From Bacteroidales bacterium (GTDB lineage Bacteria > Bacteroidota > Bacteroidia > Bacteroidales > UBA10428): a stretch of 64,000 nt of DNA. The number at the start of each line of letters is the position of its first letter. The stretch's first letter is position 1. This document shows positions 43,554 to 52,490 of this stretch, piece by piece. The DNA is taken from contig JAFGQZ010000046.1 in the NCBI GenBank assembly GCA_016935435.1, forward strand, positions 124,001 to 188,000. The letters are read 5' to 3'. The notes under the pieces are model-generated. The model made no database searches, had not been told where the DNA came from, and worked only from the letters and a program-made list of their open reading frames with translations. A program made the position numbers and the translations under genes.

Positions 43554-46500
43554 ATGGAATACAAAGACTTATGCAGATTAAAGAAGGATGGAAAAAAAGC
43601 AGTAAAAATTGCTGCTGTCGTATTGTTTTCCATACAATTTATTTGCTTTCGGCTCGGGGCACAAATAACATGGCCCGAGGGGCAGGTTTTGCCGTCTTTC
43701 CCCACCCCGGCACAAACACAGGATTTATTCTACCTTAGTGGGAAGAGCGCTGAAGAAAGGTATTTGCTCTCGTCGTTAAAGGGCATTGTTAACCTTAAAC
43801 AGCCGCGAATGTTCGTTTACGATGGTGATGCCCATGCCGAAGGCCCCTATTCATGGTTAAATTCGCTTGGGTTAAACTGGGTGGAATATTCCGACAACTG
43901 GCAACTGGTTGCCAAATATAAAGATGAAGTTGAGGGCCTGGTGGTTTACGATCCGGCACAGATACACACTGTAAACCTTGCTACAATTCTTGCCGGCGAA
44001 AAGAAAGCGTTGATTGCTTCGCCCTCGTTACTTACAAAACTAACCTCGGAGCCCTACAATTTCCCCATATTGGACGACTTACGTGGTAAATATGCTAACC
44101 GGCTCGAAGTTTACCAGGATATTTTCGATACCTATTGGCCAGCAAAAGACCACCGTTTGTTAATAGGCATACACCCCGAACATCACCAGGGATCGTTGCG
44201 CGAATATGCTGTTGCTGTTGGTGCAGCTGTAATTTGGCTCGATCCGGAAATAAGTGGTGAAAGCGAACTTCTGAACAAATTTTTTGGATCAATGCCCGAT
44301 GGCGCCAATTACATGGGATGGTGGCCACAGGAAGCCCCGGGTGTAATGAGGGGTTCTACTTATGGAATACCTACCATTGCCAGCGATTATTGCTCAAACC
44401 TTACCGTACATAGTGGCATGCCACGGCAGGTAAATGTTAAACCAGTACCCCCCAAGCCGCCACTGCAGAATAAAATTTATGTCGCTTTTGTTTTAAGCGA
44501 TGGCGATAACCTGCAATTTGTAGAGCATCTTTTTAAGAAATTATGGGAAAACCCCGATCGGGGATTGGTGCCCCTGGGCTGGACAATATCGCCAGCAATG
44601 GTCGATGCTATGCCGGGTGCCCTGAATTATTTTCACGAATCGGCTACTGATAACGATAACCTCGTTTCTGGCCCATCAGGATATGGCTATGCCTATCCGA
44701 ATTTTTTTCCCGATGAAAACGAATTGCACAACTTTATTGAAAAAACCGAAGAATATAACCGTAAGTCGGGCATACGGGTGATAACCATCTGGAATACCAT
44801 AACAGGTGGAATAAACGAGGCAGTAGGAAAGGCATTTGCAGATAAGGCCCCTACAACTCTTGGCCTGACTGCGCAAAATACAGGCGGCGGCCTAACTGTT
44901 TATAACAACAGTTTGCCGGGCATGGCATTAACCTGCAACTATTGCTGGAACGTAGAAAATATGTTAATGCACATTGGTTACGGAACCGAGGGTTGGGATG
45001 GAAATTCACCCCGATTCCTGATTATTCAGTGTAACCCCTGGGAAGGCGCTTCGCCTACCACTTTTAAAACTGTTATGCAATCGCTTAATTCTGATTATGT
45101 TGTTGTGCGGCCCGATCATATTTTCCAGCTTATGCGCGAGGCAAACGGGCTGCCGGTTAATCCTTCATCAATATATGGAAATGGCGATGGTTTAAAAGGT
45201 GAATATTTTAACGGAATAAATTTCGACAGTCTTGTGGCTGAAAAAATTGACAAAACGGTAAACTTTAATTGGGAAACCAGCGCCCCTTATGCAGGGGTAA
45301 AGTCCGACAGTTTTTCGGTAAGGTGGACAGGGCAGGTTCAGCCTCTGTATTCAGAAGAATATACTTTTTTTGTTTCCAGCAACGATGGTGCAAAGCTTAC
45401 TATAAATGACTCTGTGCTTTTCGACGGATTGTTAACCGAGGGAGCCACAATCCAAAACGGGAATATTGCCCTTCAGTCCGGGAAAAAATATACCATTACA
45501 CTGGAATACCTCGAAAAGGCAGGAAATGCTGCGTGTAAGCTCGAATGGCAGAGTGCAAGCCAGGAACGCCAGGTCGTGCCTGAAGCACAACTTTACCCGT
45601 TTCAAACCGTATTGTCAGCCTCAACAGGCACCGTTACTGCTTATGAAGGGGCTTCTTTTAACGGTTTTTCTGCCTCCCTACAGGTTGGGGAATATACAAG
45701 TACCGATCTAAAAAGTATTGGCCACTTCGACAAGAATATAGGTTCGCTCGCAATACAACCGGGGTATAAAGTAGTGTTGTTCAGCGAAGATGATTTTGCC
45801 GGTAACTCGTTGGAATTAGTGTCAGACACCGGCGATTTAGGCGACTGGACAGATATGGTTTCGTCACTAAAAGTTAAAACAGCCGGGTTTGAAGGTTTAT
45901 CAGGAACATATATTCTCCAAAACCGCGAAAACAGTTTATATATGGAAGTTGCCGGTGGTGTCGTTGCCAAAGACGAAAGGGTAAACATCCGTCAGAACAA
46001 CCTTACATCAAAAACAAATCAACAGTTTAATTTTGAACACCTGGGCGATGGTGCCTATAAAATATTGGCAACGCATAGCAAAAAGGCACTCAATGTGAGC
46101 AATAATAACCTGGCCGATAGCGCCAATGTGAACCAGTTAACATACTCTGGTTTGGCAAACCAACGGTTTATTGCGTACGATATGGGCGACGGGTATATAA
46201 AAATGAAGGCACTGCATAGCGGCAAAATAATTGAAGCTGCCGACAACAATGCAGGGGGCAATATATGGCAAATGGCCGACAGCAATTTGTACCGAGGCCA
46301 CTGGAAACTGTTGCCACTGCCTGAAGGCAATAAAGGCACCGGAACAGGTTTAACGGCAAATTATTTTAATGGCAGTAATTTTGGAACCTTAAGGCACACC
46401 CGAATTGATACAACCATTAATTTCGATTGGGGTTCGGGCTCACCGCATTCAACAGTTAGTTCCGATAATTTTTCTGTTAAATGGACTGGTTACATTGAAC

Positions 46501-47036
46501 CTGTTTATTCATCGATATATACGTTTTATATAAACAGCGATAATGGTAGAAAACTTTACGTTAACGATAAAATTATTATTAATAAATGGTTAAACGACTG
46601 GGGTATTGAATATTCAGGAAATGTAGCACTCGTTGCTGGTCAGAAATATTCGATAAAACTTGAATACTTCGAAGAAAACGGAGGGGCAAATTGCAAGCTC
46701 GAATGGAGTTGCGATTACCATGACAAACAGTTGGTGCCCAAAAGTCAGCTATACCCTGAAGACCCGATATCATTGGTGCCGGGGCATTTAGCCGATATTG
46801 GGGTTGAAATTTTTCCAAACCCCGCTAAGAACAAAATTGTGAACATTCAGGTACAAAACCTGCAGGAAAATGAACAGGCCGTGGTTTCATTTTTTGATCT
46901 TACCGGTAACCTGGTGCTGCAATCGAAAGTTAATGCTATCGATCAGCTTCTGCTTGATTGTTTAGTCCCTGGAGTCTATCTTGCAAAAATATCATCGTTA
47001 AAGGTAAATTATAACACAAAAATTATAATTGAATAG
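43554..47036 (+). CDS. Secreted GxGYxYP-family putative glycoside hydrolase with PA14, ricin-type and T9SS domains
   Basis: 1160 residues. Order: signal peptide (about 1-36), GxGYxYP N-terminal domain and GxGYxYP catalytic-like domain (about 38-535) with the motif SGYGYAYP (about 375-382), PA14 #1 (about 543-682), a beta/gamma-crystallin-like domain (about 686-775), a ricin-type beta-trefoil (about 782-923; YILQNRENSLYMEV, repeated), PA14 #2 (about 929-1068), and a T9SS sorting domain (about 1080-1160). GxGYxYP proteins are predicted glycoside hydrolases of unproven activity; the carbohydrate-binding modules support a surface polysaccharide role. Paralogous to the protein at 59080 but with a different accessory layout. 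Confidence 0.86.
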   Translation: MEYKDLCRLKKDGKKAVKIAAVVLFSIQFICFRLGAQITWPEGQVLPSFPTPAQTQDLFYLSGKSAEERYLLSSLKGIVNLKQPRMFVYDGDAHAEGPYSWLNSLGLNWVEYSDNWQLVAKYKDEVEGLVVYDPAQIHTVNLATILAGEKKALIASPSLLTKLTSEPYNFPILDDLRGKYANRLEVYQDIFDTYWPAKDHRLLIGIHPEHHQGSLREYAVAVGAAVIWLDPEISGESELLNKFFGSMPDGANYMGWWPQEAPGVMRGSTYGIPTIASDYCSNLTVHSGMPRQVNVKPVPPKPPLQNKIYVAFVLSDGDNLQFVEHLFKKLWENPDRGLVPLGWTISPAMVDAMPGALNYFHESATDNDNLVSGPSGYGYAYPNFFPDENELHNFIEKTEEYNRKSGIRVITIWNTITGGINEAVGKAFADKAPTTLGLTAQNTGGGLTVYNNSLPGMALTCNYCWNVENMLMHIGYGTEGWDGNSPRFLIIQCNPWEGASPTTFKTVMQSLNSDYVVVRPDHIFQLMREANGLPVNPSSIYGNGDGLKGEYFNGINFDSLVAEKIDKTVNFNWETSAPYAGVKSDSFSVRWTGQVQPLYSEEYTFFVSSNDGAKLTINDSVLFDGLLTEGATIQNGNIALQSGKKYTITLEYLEKAGNAACKLEWQSASQERQVVPEAQLYPFQTVLSASTGTVTAYEGASFNGFSASLQVGEYTSTDLKSIGHFDKNIGSLAIQPGYKVVLFSEDDFAGNSLELVSDTGDLGDWTDMVSSLKVKTAGFEGLSGTYILQNRENSLYMEVAGGVVAKDERVNIRQNNLTSKTNQQFNFEHLGDGAYKILATHSKKALNVSNNNLADSANVNQLTYSGLANQRFIAYDMGDGYIKMKALHSGKIIEAADNNAGGNIWQMADSNLYRGHWKLLPLPEGNKGTGTGLTANYFNGSNFGTLRHTRIDTTINFDWGSGSPHSTVSSDNFSVKWTGYIEPVYSSIYTFYINSDNGRKLYVNDKIIINKWLNDWGIEYSGNVALVAGQKYSIKLEYFEENGGANCKLEWSCDYHDKQLVPKSQLYPEDPISLVPGHLADIGVEIFPNPAKNKIVNIQVQNLQENEQAVVSFFDLTGNLVLQSKVNAIDQLLLDCLVPGVYLAKISSLKVNYNTKIIIE

Positions 47037-47057
47037 TACCTTAACATTTATAAAATT

Positions 47058-47084
47058 AAGCCTGGTTTTTGCCAGGCTTTTTTT
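47058..47084 (+). terminator. Terminator after the first GxGYxYP gene
   Basis: AAGCCTGG (47058-47065) pairs with CCAGGCTT (47072-47079) around a 6-nt loop, then seven T residues. Confidence 0.85.
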
Positions 47085-47134
47085 GTCTTATATCGAAAGA
47101 AATAATTCTAAAAAAAGTAAAAAAAATATATTTA

Positions 47135-47174
47135 TGAACAAATGTTCGATATATTTGTAACAAACATTTGTTCA
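47135..47174 (+). promoter_or_regulatory. Inverted repeat, candidate operator of the DUF134 cluster
   Basis: TGAACAAATGTT (47135-47146) and its exact inverted copy AACATTTGTTCA (47163-47174) flank a 16-bp centre. A -7-like box (47150-47157) sits in that centre and the DUF134 ATG is 7 bp after the second arm. A dimeric regulator bound here would cover the promoter, so I suggest autoregulation by the DUF134 protein; this is inference. Confidence 0.6.
47150..47157 (+). promoter_or_regulatory. -7 box TATATTTG of the DUF134/NifX cluster
   Basis: An exact TAnnTTTG match between the two operator arms, 31 bp upstream of the ATG at 47181. No good -33 TTTG is visible, which would fit a promoter depending on an activator or a weak one. 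Confidence 0.5.
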
Positions 47175-47180
47175 ATAAAA

Positions 47181-47627
47181 ATGCCCAGGCCAAAACGCAT
47201 ACGAAAAGTAACAACCCCGCCCCATTACAAGGGTTATAAGCCACTTGGGGTTTCAGAAAACTTAGAGCCTGTTATTCTAAATTATGAAGAATACGAGGCT
47301 ATTCGACTTTGCGATTTTGAGTTATTAGGGCAGGTTGAGGCATCACAACTTATGGCTGTTTCGCGGCCAACTTTTACACGCATATATGAAAGTGCCCGAA
47401 GGAAAGTAGCTGAAGCTTTCGTAAAAGGTTCTGCAATAGTTTTTGAAGGAGGAAAAGTTTATTACGACAGCGAATGGTATATATGCAATTCTTGTGGTTG
47501 TTGGTTCAACCATTTAGCTAAAGATGAAGAAATAAAATATTGTTCGCTATGCGGCTCAGAAGACATTGAACAATATAATGAACCCACAGAAGCTGTTACA
47601 AATACAGATAAAACCAATATTTATTAA
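47181..47627 (+). CDS. DUF134 family HTH regulator
   Basis: 148 residues from the ATG at 47181 (the frame runs back to 47142, but MPRPKRIRKV is the family N-terminus). DUF134 proteins carry a sigma-70 region 4-like HTH (about 35-85; EEYEAIRLCDFELLGQVEAS ... SRPTFTRIYESARRKVAEA) and are found beside NifX/dinitrogenase iron-molybdenum-cofactor proteins. A C-terminal Cys cluster (CNSCGCWF ... CSLCGSED) could bind metal or an Fe-S cluster and so sense it. It is the first gene of the ten-gene cluster to 54996. Confidence 0.88.
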   Translation: MPRPKRIRKVTTPPHYKGYKPLGVSENLEPVILNYEEYEAIRLCDFELLGQVEASQLMAVSRPTFTRIYESARRKVAEAFVKGSAIVFEGGKVYYDSEWYICNSCGCWFNHLAKDEEIKYCSLCGSEDIEQYNEPTEAVTNTDKTNIY

Positions 47628-47643
47628 AGCATAAAGCAAAGAT

Positions 47644-47973
47644 ATGAAAATTGCAATAACATCAACAGGAAACAGTTTAGATTCATTGATAGACAGCCGG
47701 TTTGGCCGTTGCTCTTATTTTGTGGTTTACGATACTGTAACCGGTTCTACTGAGTTTGTCCCCAATAAGAATAAAGATAATATTGAAGGTGCTGGGCCGG
47801 CATCGGTGCAGCTTATCGCCACATTGGGTGCAAAAAAAGTTGTTTCTGGCGAATTTGGTGCAAAAGTAAAAGCAATTTTCGATCAGCTGCAGGTTCAATT
47901 GGTTGTAATAAACGATCCGGATAAGAAAGTAAGTGATATTATTGAAATATTGAATCGCAATAATCATAATTAA
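47644..47973 (+). CDS. NifX/NifB-family Fe-Mo cluster-binding-type protein 1
   Basis: 109 residues of the dinitrogenase iron-molybdenum cofactor family (MKIAITSTGNSLDSLIDSRFGRCSYFVV, then ATLGAKKVVSGEFGAKVKAIF). Relatives bind metal-sulfur clusters; the Desulfovibrio orange protein binds a Mo-Cu-S cluster. No nif structural genes lie here, so nitrogen fixation is not implied. It follows the DUF134 gene after 16 bp. Confidence 0.88.
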   Translation: MKIAITSTGNSLDSLIDSRFGRCSYFVVYDTVTGSTEFVPNKNKDNIEGAGPASVQLIATLGAKKVVSGEFGAKVKAIFDQLQVQLVVINDPDKKVSDIIEILNRNNHN

Positions 47974-48092
47974 CATACAGAATATTAGGTTTATATAATA
48001 TATAAACAAAATCAGGAAAAATATTTAATGATCTAGAAATTTCAAATTAATCCATTCTCATAAAGAAGTTAAACTATAATTTACACAATTAA

Positions 48093-48431
48093 ATGAAAAC
48101 AATTATTGCCATACCATTGGAAAACGGGCGCTTATGTTCACATTTTGGCCATTGTCAACAATTTTCTATTATTGAAGTAGAAAACAGCAATATTATCGAA
48201 GAAAAACTAATTACCCCTCCACCCCACGAACCTGGTTTATTGCCGGCATGGCTGGCTGAGCGTGGCGTAACAGATGTTATAGCCGGTGGCATGGGCCAAC
48301 GCGCAGTAAACCTGTTCAATGAGCAACATATTAAGGTTAATGTCGGTGCCCAGGCTAAAAGTCCGGTAGAACTTGTAAACGATTGGATAAACAAAACCCT
48401 GGTCACAGGAACAAATGCCTGTGACCACTAG
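48093..48431 (+). CDS. NifX/NifB-family Fe-Mo cluster-binding-type protein 2
   Basis: 112 residues, the same fold as the preceding gene (MKTIIAIPLENGRLCSHFGHCQQFSII, GGMGQRAVNLFNEQHI), but with His and Cys in LCSHFGHC and a terminal NACDH that could bind metal. It lies 119 bp after its paralogue and 14 bp before the DUF89 gene. Confidence 0.87.
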   Translation: MKTIIAIPLENGRLCSHFGHCQQFSIIEVENSNIIEEKLITPPPHEPGLLPAWLAERGVTDVIAGGMGQRAVNLFNEQHIKVNVGAQAKSPVELVNDWINKTLVTGTNACDH

Positions 48432-48432
48432 C

Positions 48433-48440
48433 AAGGAGGA
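48433..48440 (+). promoter_or_regulatory. Strong Shine-Dalgarno site of the DUF89 gene
   Basis: AAGGAGGA, 5 nt before the ATG at 48446. It matches the anti-SD exactly, unlike most starts in this window, which have none. Confidence 0.7.
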
Positions 48441-48445
48441 TTAAA

Positions 48446-49303
48446 ATGATTTCGGATTACAGGTGTTTTAATTGTTTCACCAAAGCATTTGGCAAACTCA
48501 TTGAAAAGGAGGAACTGTCGGTTGCACAAAAAAACAGTTTTATAAAGGAGATGGCCTTTATGTACGCAGGAACAGGCAATAGCTTTTCAGCCCCGGCATT
48601 TTCAAGGGAACTTCATAATCTATTGCGTTCATATACATTGAATGCCGATCCGTACAAGTTCGAAAAAAAACAATGCAACGATTTGGCCCTTCAAAAATAC
48701 CCGGGGCTGAAAGAATTAATATTATCGTCGGAAGACCCATTTGATACGGCCTTACGCTTGGCCATCGCCGGGAATATAATTGACTATGCTGCAACGGGCG
48801 GCAATTTCGATGTTAATGCCACAATAGAAAAAGTCCTGTCAACAGGTTTTGCAATCGACCATTCGGCGCAACTTAAAAAGCAGCTTTCCTCTGCAAAGAG
48901 TGTATTGTACCTGGGCGACAATGCCGGAGAAATTGTTTTCGACAAGTTGTTTATCGAAAGCTTAATGCACCCCAGCCTTTGTTTTGCCGTAAGGGGAGCG
49001 CCTGTAATAAACGATGCCACCCTTGATGATGTAAATTATATTGGCATGGACGTTGTGGCAGATATTGTTTCTAACGGATACGATGCGCCATCGACCATTC
49101 TTAACAGGTGTTCAGAAGAATTTCAAAATATATTTTATAATGCCGACGTGATAATCTCAAAAGGCCAGGGAAACCTTGAAGGCCTGCTGGGCAAAACCAA
49201 AAAAAATATATTTTATCTGCTCATGGTGAAATGTGATGTTATAGCCGATGCATTAAGGGTAAAACAAGGCGATTTTGTTGTTTTTAACGAACAATACCGG
49301 TGA
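48446..49303 (+). CDS. DUF89/ARMT1-like family protein
   Basis: 285 residues. The N-terminal YRCFNCF gives a CxxC pair typical of the bacterial DUF89 subfamily. The signature LGDNAGEIVFDKLFIE (about 151-166) and the later VNDATLDDV, ISKGQGNLE and FYLLMVKCDVIADAL segments mark the metal-dependent damage-control phosphatase fold. Relatives remove damaged phosphometabolites; the substrate here is unknown. Its stop overlaps the start of the next gene by 3 nt. Confidence 0.88.
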   Translation: MISDYRCFNCFTKAFGKLIEKEELSVAQKNSFIKEMAFMYAGTGNSFSAPAFSRELHNLLRSYTLNADPYKFEKKQCNDLALQKYPGLKELILSSEDPFDTALRLAIAGNIIDYAATGGNFDVNATIEKVLSTGFAIDHSAQLKKQLSSAKSVLYLGDNAGEIVFDKLFIESLMHPSLCFAVRGAPVINDATLDDVNYIGMDVVADIVSNGYDAPSTILNRCSEEFQNIFYNADVIISKGQGNLEGLLGKTKKNIFYLLMVKCDVIADALRVKQGDFVVFNEQYR

Positions 49304-50175
49304 GGGTTGCAGTTGCCAGTGGAAAAGGGGGCACCGGTAAGACCCTTGTGTCAACAAACTTGTTTTGGGCTGCCCAAAAGGCAGGCCAAGAGGTTTCTAT
49401 AATCGATTGTGATGCAGAAGAACCAAATGTTGTTGAATTTGTTTCCGGAGAGGAAATTAGCACTAAGTTAGTTAAACAGAAAATCCCTGTAATCGACACC
49501 AATTTATGTACTTATTGCAATAAATGCCGCGAATATTGCAACTACAACGCAATAATATGTCTTCCGCCAGTAAAATTTATACAGGTTATTGAAGAATTGT
49601 GCCACGATTGCGGCGCCTGCTTTGTTGCTTGCGAAGCCAAAGCAATAAGCGAAAAAGATAAAACCATAGGTAAAATATCGGAAAAGGGGTATAATATGCA
49701 TGCACGGGTAATTGAAGGATGTACCGAAGTAGGGGTTTTTTCATCGGTTCCGGTAATCAAGGAGTCTATAAAACAGGCAGCGAATGCTCCATGTGCTATA
49801 TTCGATTCGCCCCCGGGCATATCATGTCCGTTTATTGCCACGGTCGAAAGTTCAGATTTTGTTGTATTGGTTACCGAGCCTACCCATTTTGGTTTAAACG
49901 ACCTATTATTGTCTGTTGAAACCCTTGAATATCTTGGAAAACCTTTTGGTGTTATTATTAACCGCGCAGGTATAGGCAATAGCGATGTGTACAACTGGTT
50001 AAAGAATAACAAGGTTCCTTTGCTCATGGAAATACCTTTCGACAGGGAGATAGCCAGGGTATATTCCGAGGGTAAGCTTATTGCCGAGGAACTACCATTG
50101 TATGCAACCTTGTTCTCACAATTGATGAATACAATTGAAAAAACTATAAAACAACAAAGTGGTTACATACAATAA
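49300..50175 (+). CDS. MinD-superfamily P-loop ATPase with two 4Fe-4S clusters, 1
   Basis: 291 residues from the GTG at 49300. The deviant Walker A ASGKGGTGKT opens the protein. Two CxxCxxCxxxC motifs follow (CTYCNKCREYC, about 68-78, and CHDCGACFVAC, about 102-112). The remainder is the MinD-type ATPase (DSPPGISCPF, TEPTHFGLNDL). These proteins correspond to the two ATPases of the Desulfovibrio ORP operon. They are thought to assemble or move metal clusters with ATP. Overlap with the DUF89 gene indicates translational coupling. Confidence 0.92.
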   Translation: MRVAVASGKGGTGKTLVSTNLFWAAQKAGQEVSIIDCDAEEPNVVEFVSGEEISTKLVKQKIPVIDTNLCTYCNKCREYCNYNAIICLPPVKFIQVIEELCHDCGACFVACEAKAISEKDKTIGKISEKGYNMHARVIEGCTEVGVFSSVPVIKESIKQAANAPCAIFDSPPGISCPFIATVESSDFVVLVTEPTHFGLNDLLLSVETLEYLGKPFGVIINRAGIGNSDVYNWLKNNKVPLLMEIPFDREIARVYSEGKLIAEELPLYATLFSQLMNTIEKTIKQQSGYIQ

Positions 50176-50184
50176 ATAAGCATT

Positions 50185-51048
50185 ATGCGTGAAATTGTAA
50201 TAATAAGCGGAAAAGGTGGTACAGGAAAAACATGCATCAGTGCGGCTTTTGCAACCCTCGGCAATGACATGGTGGTTGCCGACTGCGATGTGGATGCTGC
50301 CAACCTTCATATAGTGCTGCAACCAAAAAATTATATAGACGAAAAATTTGTTACCGGTTATAAGGCAGTTATTGACAACAAAATTTGTACCAGTTGCGGG
50401 CTTTGTGCCGATTATTGCCGCTTTGGTGCGGTTGAGCATAAAAACGGAAACTTTAAAATTAGAGAAACAGCATGCGACGGGTGCAAACTTTGTGCCCGCA
50501 TTTGTCCGACAGGGGCAATTAAGCTCATTGAAAGCAATAAAAGCAAATGGTATATCGGTAACTACCGAAATGGTAAAATGGTACATGCCCGATTAAGCCC
50601 TGGCGAGGAAAATTCAGGGAAATTAGTGAGCATAGTCCGGGCCCAGGCAAAAAGAATTGCAGAAGAAGCAGGGTTAGGTACCATACTTATCGATGGCCCT
50701 CCGGGAATAGGTTGCCCTGTAATTTCATCGGTTACCGGCGCCACCGATGCAGTTATAGTTACAGAACCAACCCGATCGGGATTTCACGACTTGAAACGTT
50801 TAATATCGATGCTTTCTTTGCATAAGGCTAAACTTTATGTGATTATAAATAAATACGACTTGAACTTAATGATGACAGATAATATTGCGGAATGGTGCTT
50901 AGCACAAAAAATACCACTAATAGGAAAAATTGCTTTCGACGAAGAAATAGTGCAGGCCCTTATACATTGTAAGAGCATCTGCGAATGGCAACCATCTTCG
51001 GAAAGTGCCATTGAAATAAAGAAAATCTGGGAAACAATAAAAAATTGA
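50185..51048 (+). CDS. MinD-superfamily P-loop ATPase with two 4Fe-4S clusters, 2
   Basis: 287 residues, paralogous to the preceding gene: Walker A SGKGGTGKT, two 4Fe-4S motifs CTSCGLCADYC (about 70-80) and CDGCKLCARIC (about 97-107), then DGPPGIGCPV and TEPTRSGFHDLKR. The two ATPases may form a heterodimer, as MinD-like proteins dimerise on ATP. Spacings of 9 bp before and 3 bp after place it in one operon. Confidence 0.92.
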   Translation: MREIVIISGKGGTGKTCISAAFATLGNDMVVADCDVDAANLHIVLQPKNYIDEKFVTGYKAVIDNKICTSCGLCADYCRFGAVEHKNGNFKIRETACDGCKLCARICPTGAIKLIESNKSKWYIGNYRNGKMVHARLSPGEENSGKLVSIVRAQAKRIAEEAGLGTILIDGPPGIGCPVISSVTGATDAVIVTEPTRSGFHDLKRLISMLSLHKAKLYVIINKYDLNLMMTDNIAEWCLAQKIPLIGKIAFDEEIVQALIHCKSICEWQPSSESAIEIKKIWETIKN

Positions 51049-51051
51049 AAT

Positions 51052-51870
51052 ATGGAAAAATCGCACCCACTTGAAAAAACAAAATTGCCCGATATAAAAA
51101 ACATTATAATTGTAGCCTCGGGCAAAGGCGGAGTTGGAAAATCAACAATTGCCGCAGGTATGGCCTTAAGTATGGCTATGGAAGGCTATTCAGTAGGACT
51201 GGTCGATGCTGACATCTACGGGCCTTCGGTCCCCACACTTTTCAACCTAAACAACGAACGGCCAATGGTAATAGAACAAAACGGCAAAAGTATGCTGGAG
51301 CCTTTTGTTCGCTTTGGGGTGAAAATTATGTCGATAGGCTTTTTTCTCGACTCTTCACAGGCAGTTCTCTGGCGGGGGCCCATGGCCTCTAACGGCTTGA
51401 AGCAACTAATAAACGATACCAACTGGGGCCAGCTCGATTACCTGATAATTGACACTCCCCCTGGTACAGGAGACATTCATATTACACTCTTGCAACAATA
51501 TGAGGTAACCGGTGCAGTAATTGTAACTACCCCACAAATAATTGCTCTCGACGATGTACAAAAGGCAATAGCTATGTTTTGCGACACCCATGTTTCTGTT
51601 CCGGTGTTGGGCATAGTTGAAAACATGTCGTGGTTTACCCCTGCCAGGCACCCCGATGAAAAGTATTTCTTGTTTGGCCATGGTGGCGGAAAAAAACTTT
51701 CAGATACATTTAATATTCCATTGATTGCACAAATACCTGTAAACGAAAATATTAGCGAAATATGTGACAATGGAAGGCTGAACGAAATGTTTGACAGTGA
51801 AGCCGTGAAAACCGGCTTCGACATGCTCTTTAAGCAGGTCGTTGACAAAACACAAATAGTGGCAGAATGA
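51052..51870 (+). CDS. Mrp/NBP35-family ATP-binding protein
   Basis: 272 residues. Walker A is ASGKGGVGKST, with the family-specific DADIYGPSVP, LIIDTPPGTGD and VENMSWFTP segments. Mrp/ApbC proteins carry or transfer Fe-S clusters. The usual CxxC after VENMS is missing here (SWFTPARHPDEK instead). A role as a partner of the ferredoxin-type ATPases is plausible. Its stop overlaps the trmO start by 4 nt. Confidence 0.9.
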   Translation: MEKSHPLEKTKLPDIKNIIIVASGKGGVGKSTIAAGMALSMAMEGYSVGLVDADIYGPSVPTLFNLNNERPMVIEQNGKSMLEPFVRFGVKIMSIGFFLDSSQAVLWRGPMASNGLKQLINDTNWGQLDYLIIDTPPGTGDIHITLLQQYEVTGAVIVTTPQIIALDDVQKAIAMFCDTHVSVPVLGIVENMSWFTPARHPDEKYFLFGHGGGKKLSDTFNIPLIAQIPVNENISEICDNGRLNEMFDSEAVKTGFDMLFKQVVDKTQIVAE

Positions 51871-52370
51871 ATAATATAAGTTACAGGCCCATAGGTATTG
51901 TTCATTCAGAATATAAGAAGCCCGAAGGGACTCCAATTCAACCTGTTGCATCAATTGGCTCTGAGGCTGTTATTGAAATACTTCCCGAGTTTGCTGAGGG
52001 CTTAACCGATCTGGAACAGTTTTCACACATCTGGGTATTGTTCCACATGCACCAGGCAAGGTATAAACAATTAAAGGTGGTGCCGTTTCTAGACTCGGTT
52101 TCGCATGGTATATTTGCAACCCGTTCCCCCGGAAGGCCAAATCCTATTGGTATATCTGTTGTAATACTAAACCGTATCGAAGGCAACAGGCTATATGTTA
52201 AAAATATCGATATTATTGATGGTTCGCCTGTTATCGATATTAAGCCTTTTATTGCACAGTTCGATGTATATGAAAATACCAACAGTGGCTGGTTCGAAGG
52301 TAAAGCCCATAAACTTGAAAACATAAAAGACGATGGCCGGTTTACACAAAATATTCAAGCCAATGATTGA
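51867..52370 (+). CDS. trmO: tRNA (N6-threonylcarbamoyladenosine(37)-N6)-methyltransferase TrmO
   Basis: 167 residues with the TsaA/TrmO signature FATRSPGRPNPIGIS (about 90-104) and the conserved GIVHSEYKKPEGTPIQP N-terminus. TrmO methylates t6A37 in some tRNAs. It is an unexpected tRNA enzyme within an Fe-S/ORP-type cluster, although members of this family often appear in such clusters of anaerobes. It is fused to the Mrp gene by a 4-nt overlap. Confidence 0.88.
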   Translation: MNNISYRPIGIVHSEYKKPEGTPIQPVASIGSEAVIEILPEFAEGLTDLEQFSHIWVLFHMHQARYKQLKVVPFLDSVSHGIFATRSPGRPNPIGISVVILNRIEGNRLYVKNIDIIDGSPVIDIKPFIAQFDVYENTNSGWFEGKAHKLENIKDDGRFTQNIQAND

Positions 52371-52490
52371 GAATTAGAATTAAAAAATTGTAAATTGACA
52401 ATTATTGAAGATGAATGTCTAAAATGATATGGCTATGCTGTTCTTGCGGATTACCTGTAAAACTATATATTGTTATTAAACTATAAAACA

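Noticed and set aside
47644-48431. Nitrogen fixation cofactor genes
   Set aside because: The NifX-like proteins have no nifHDK, nifB or nifEN nearby; the ORP-like context explains them better.
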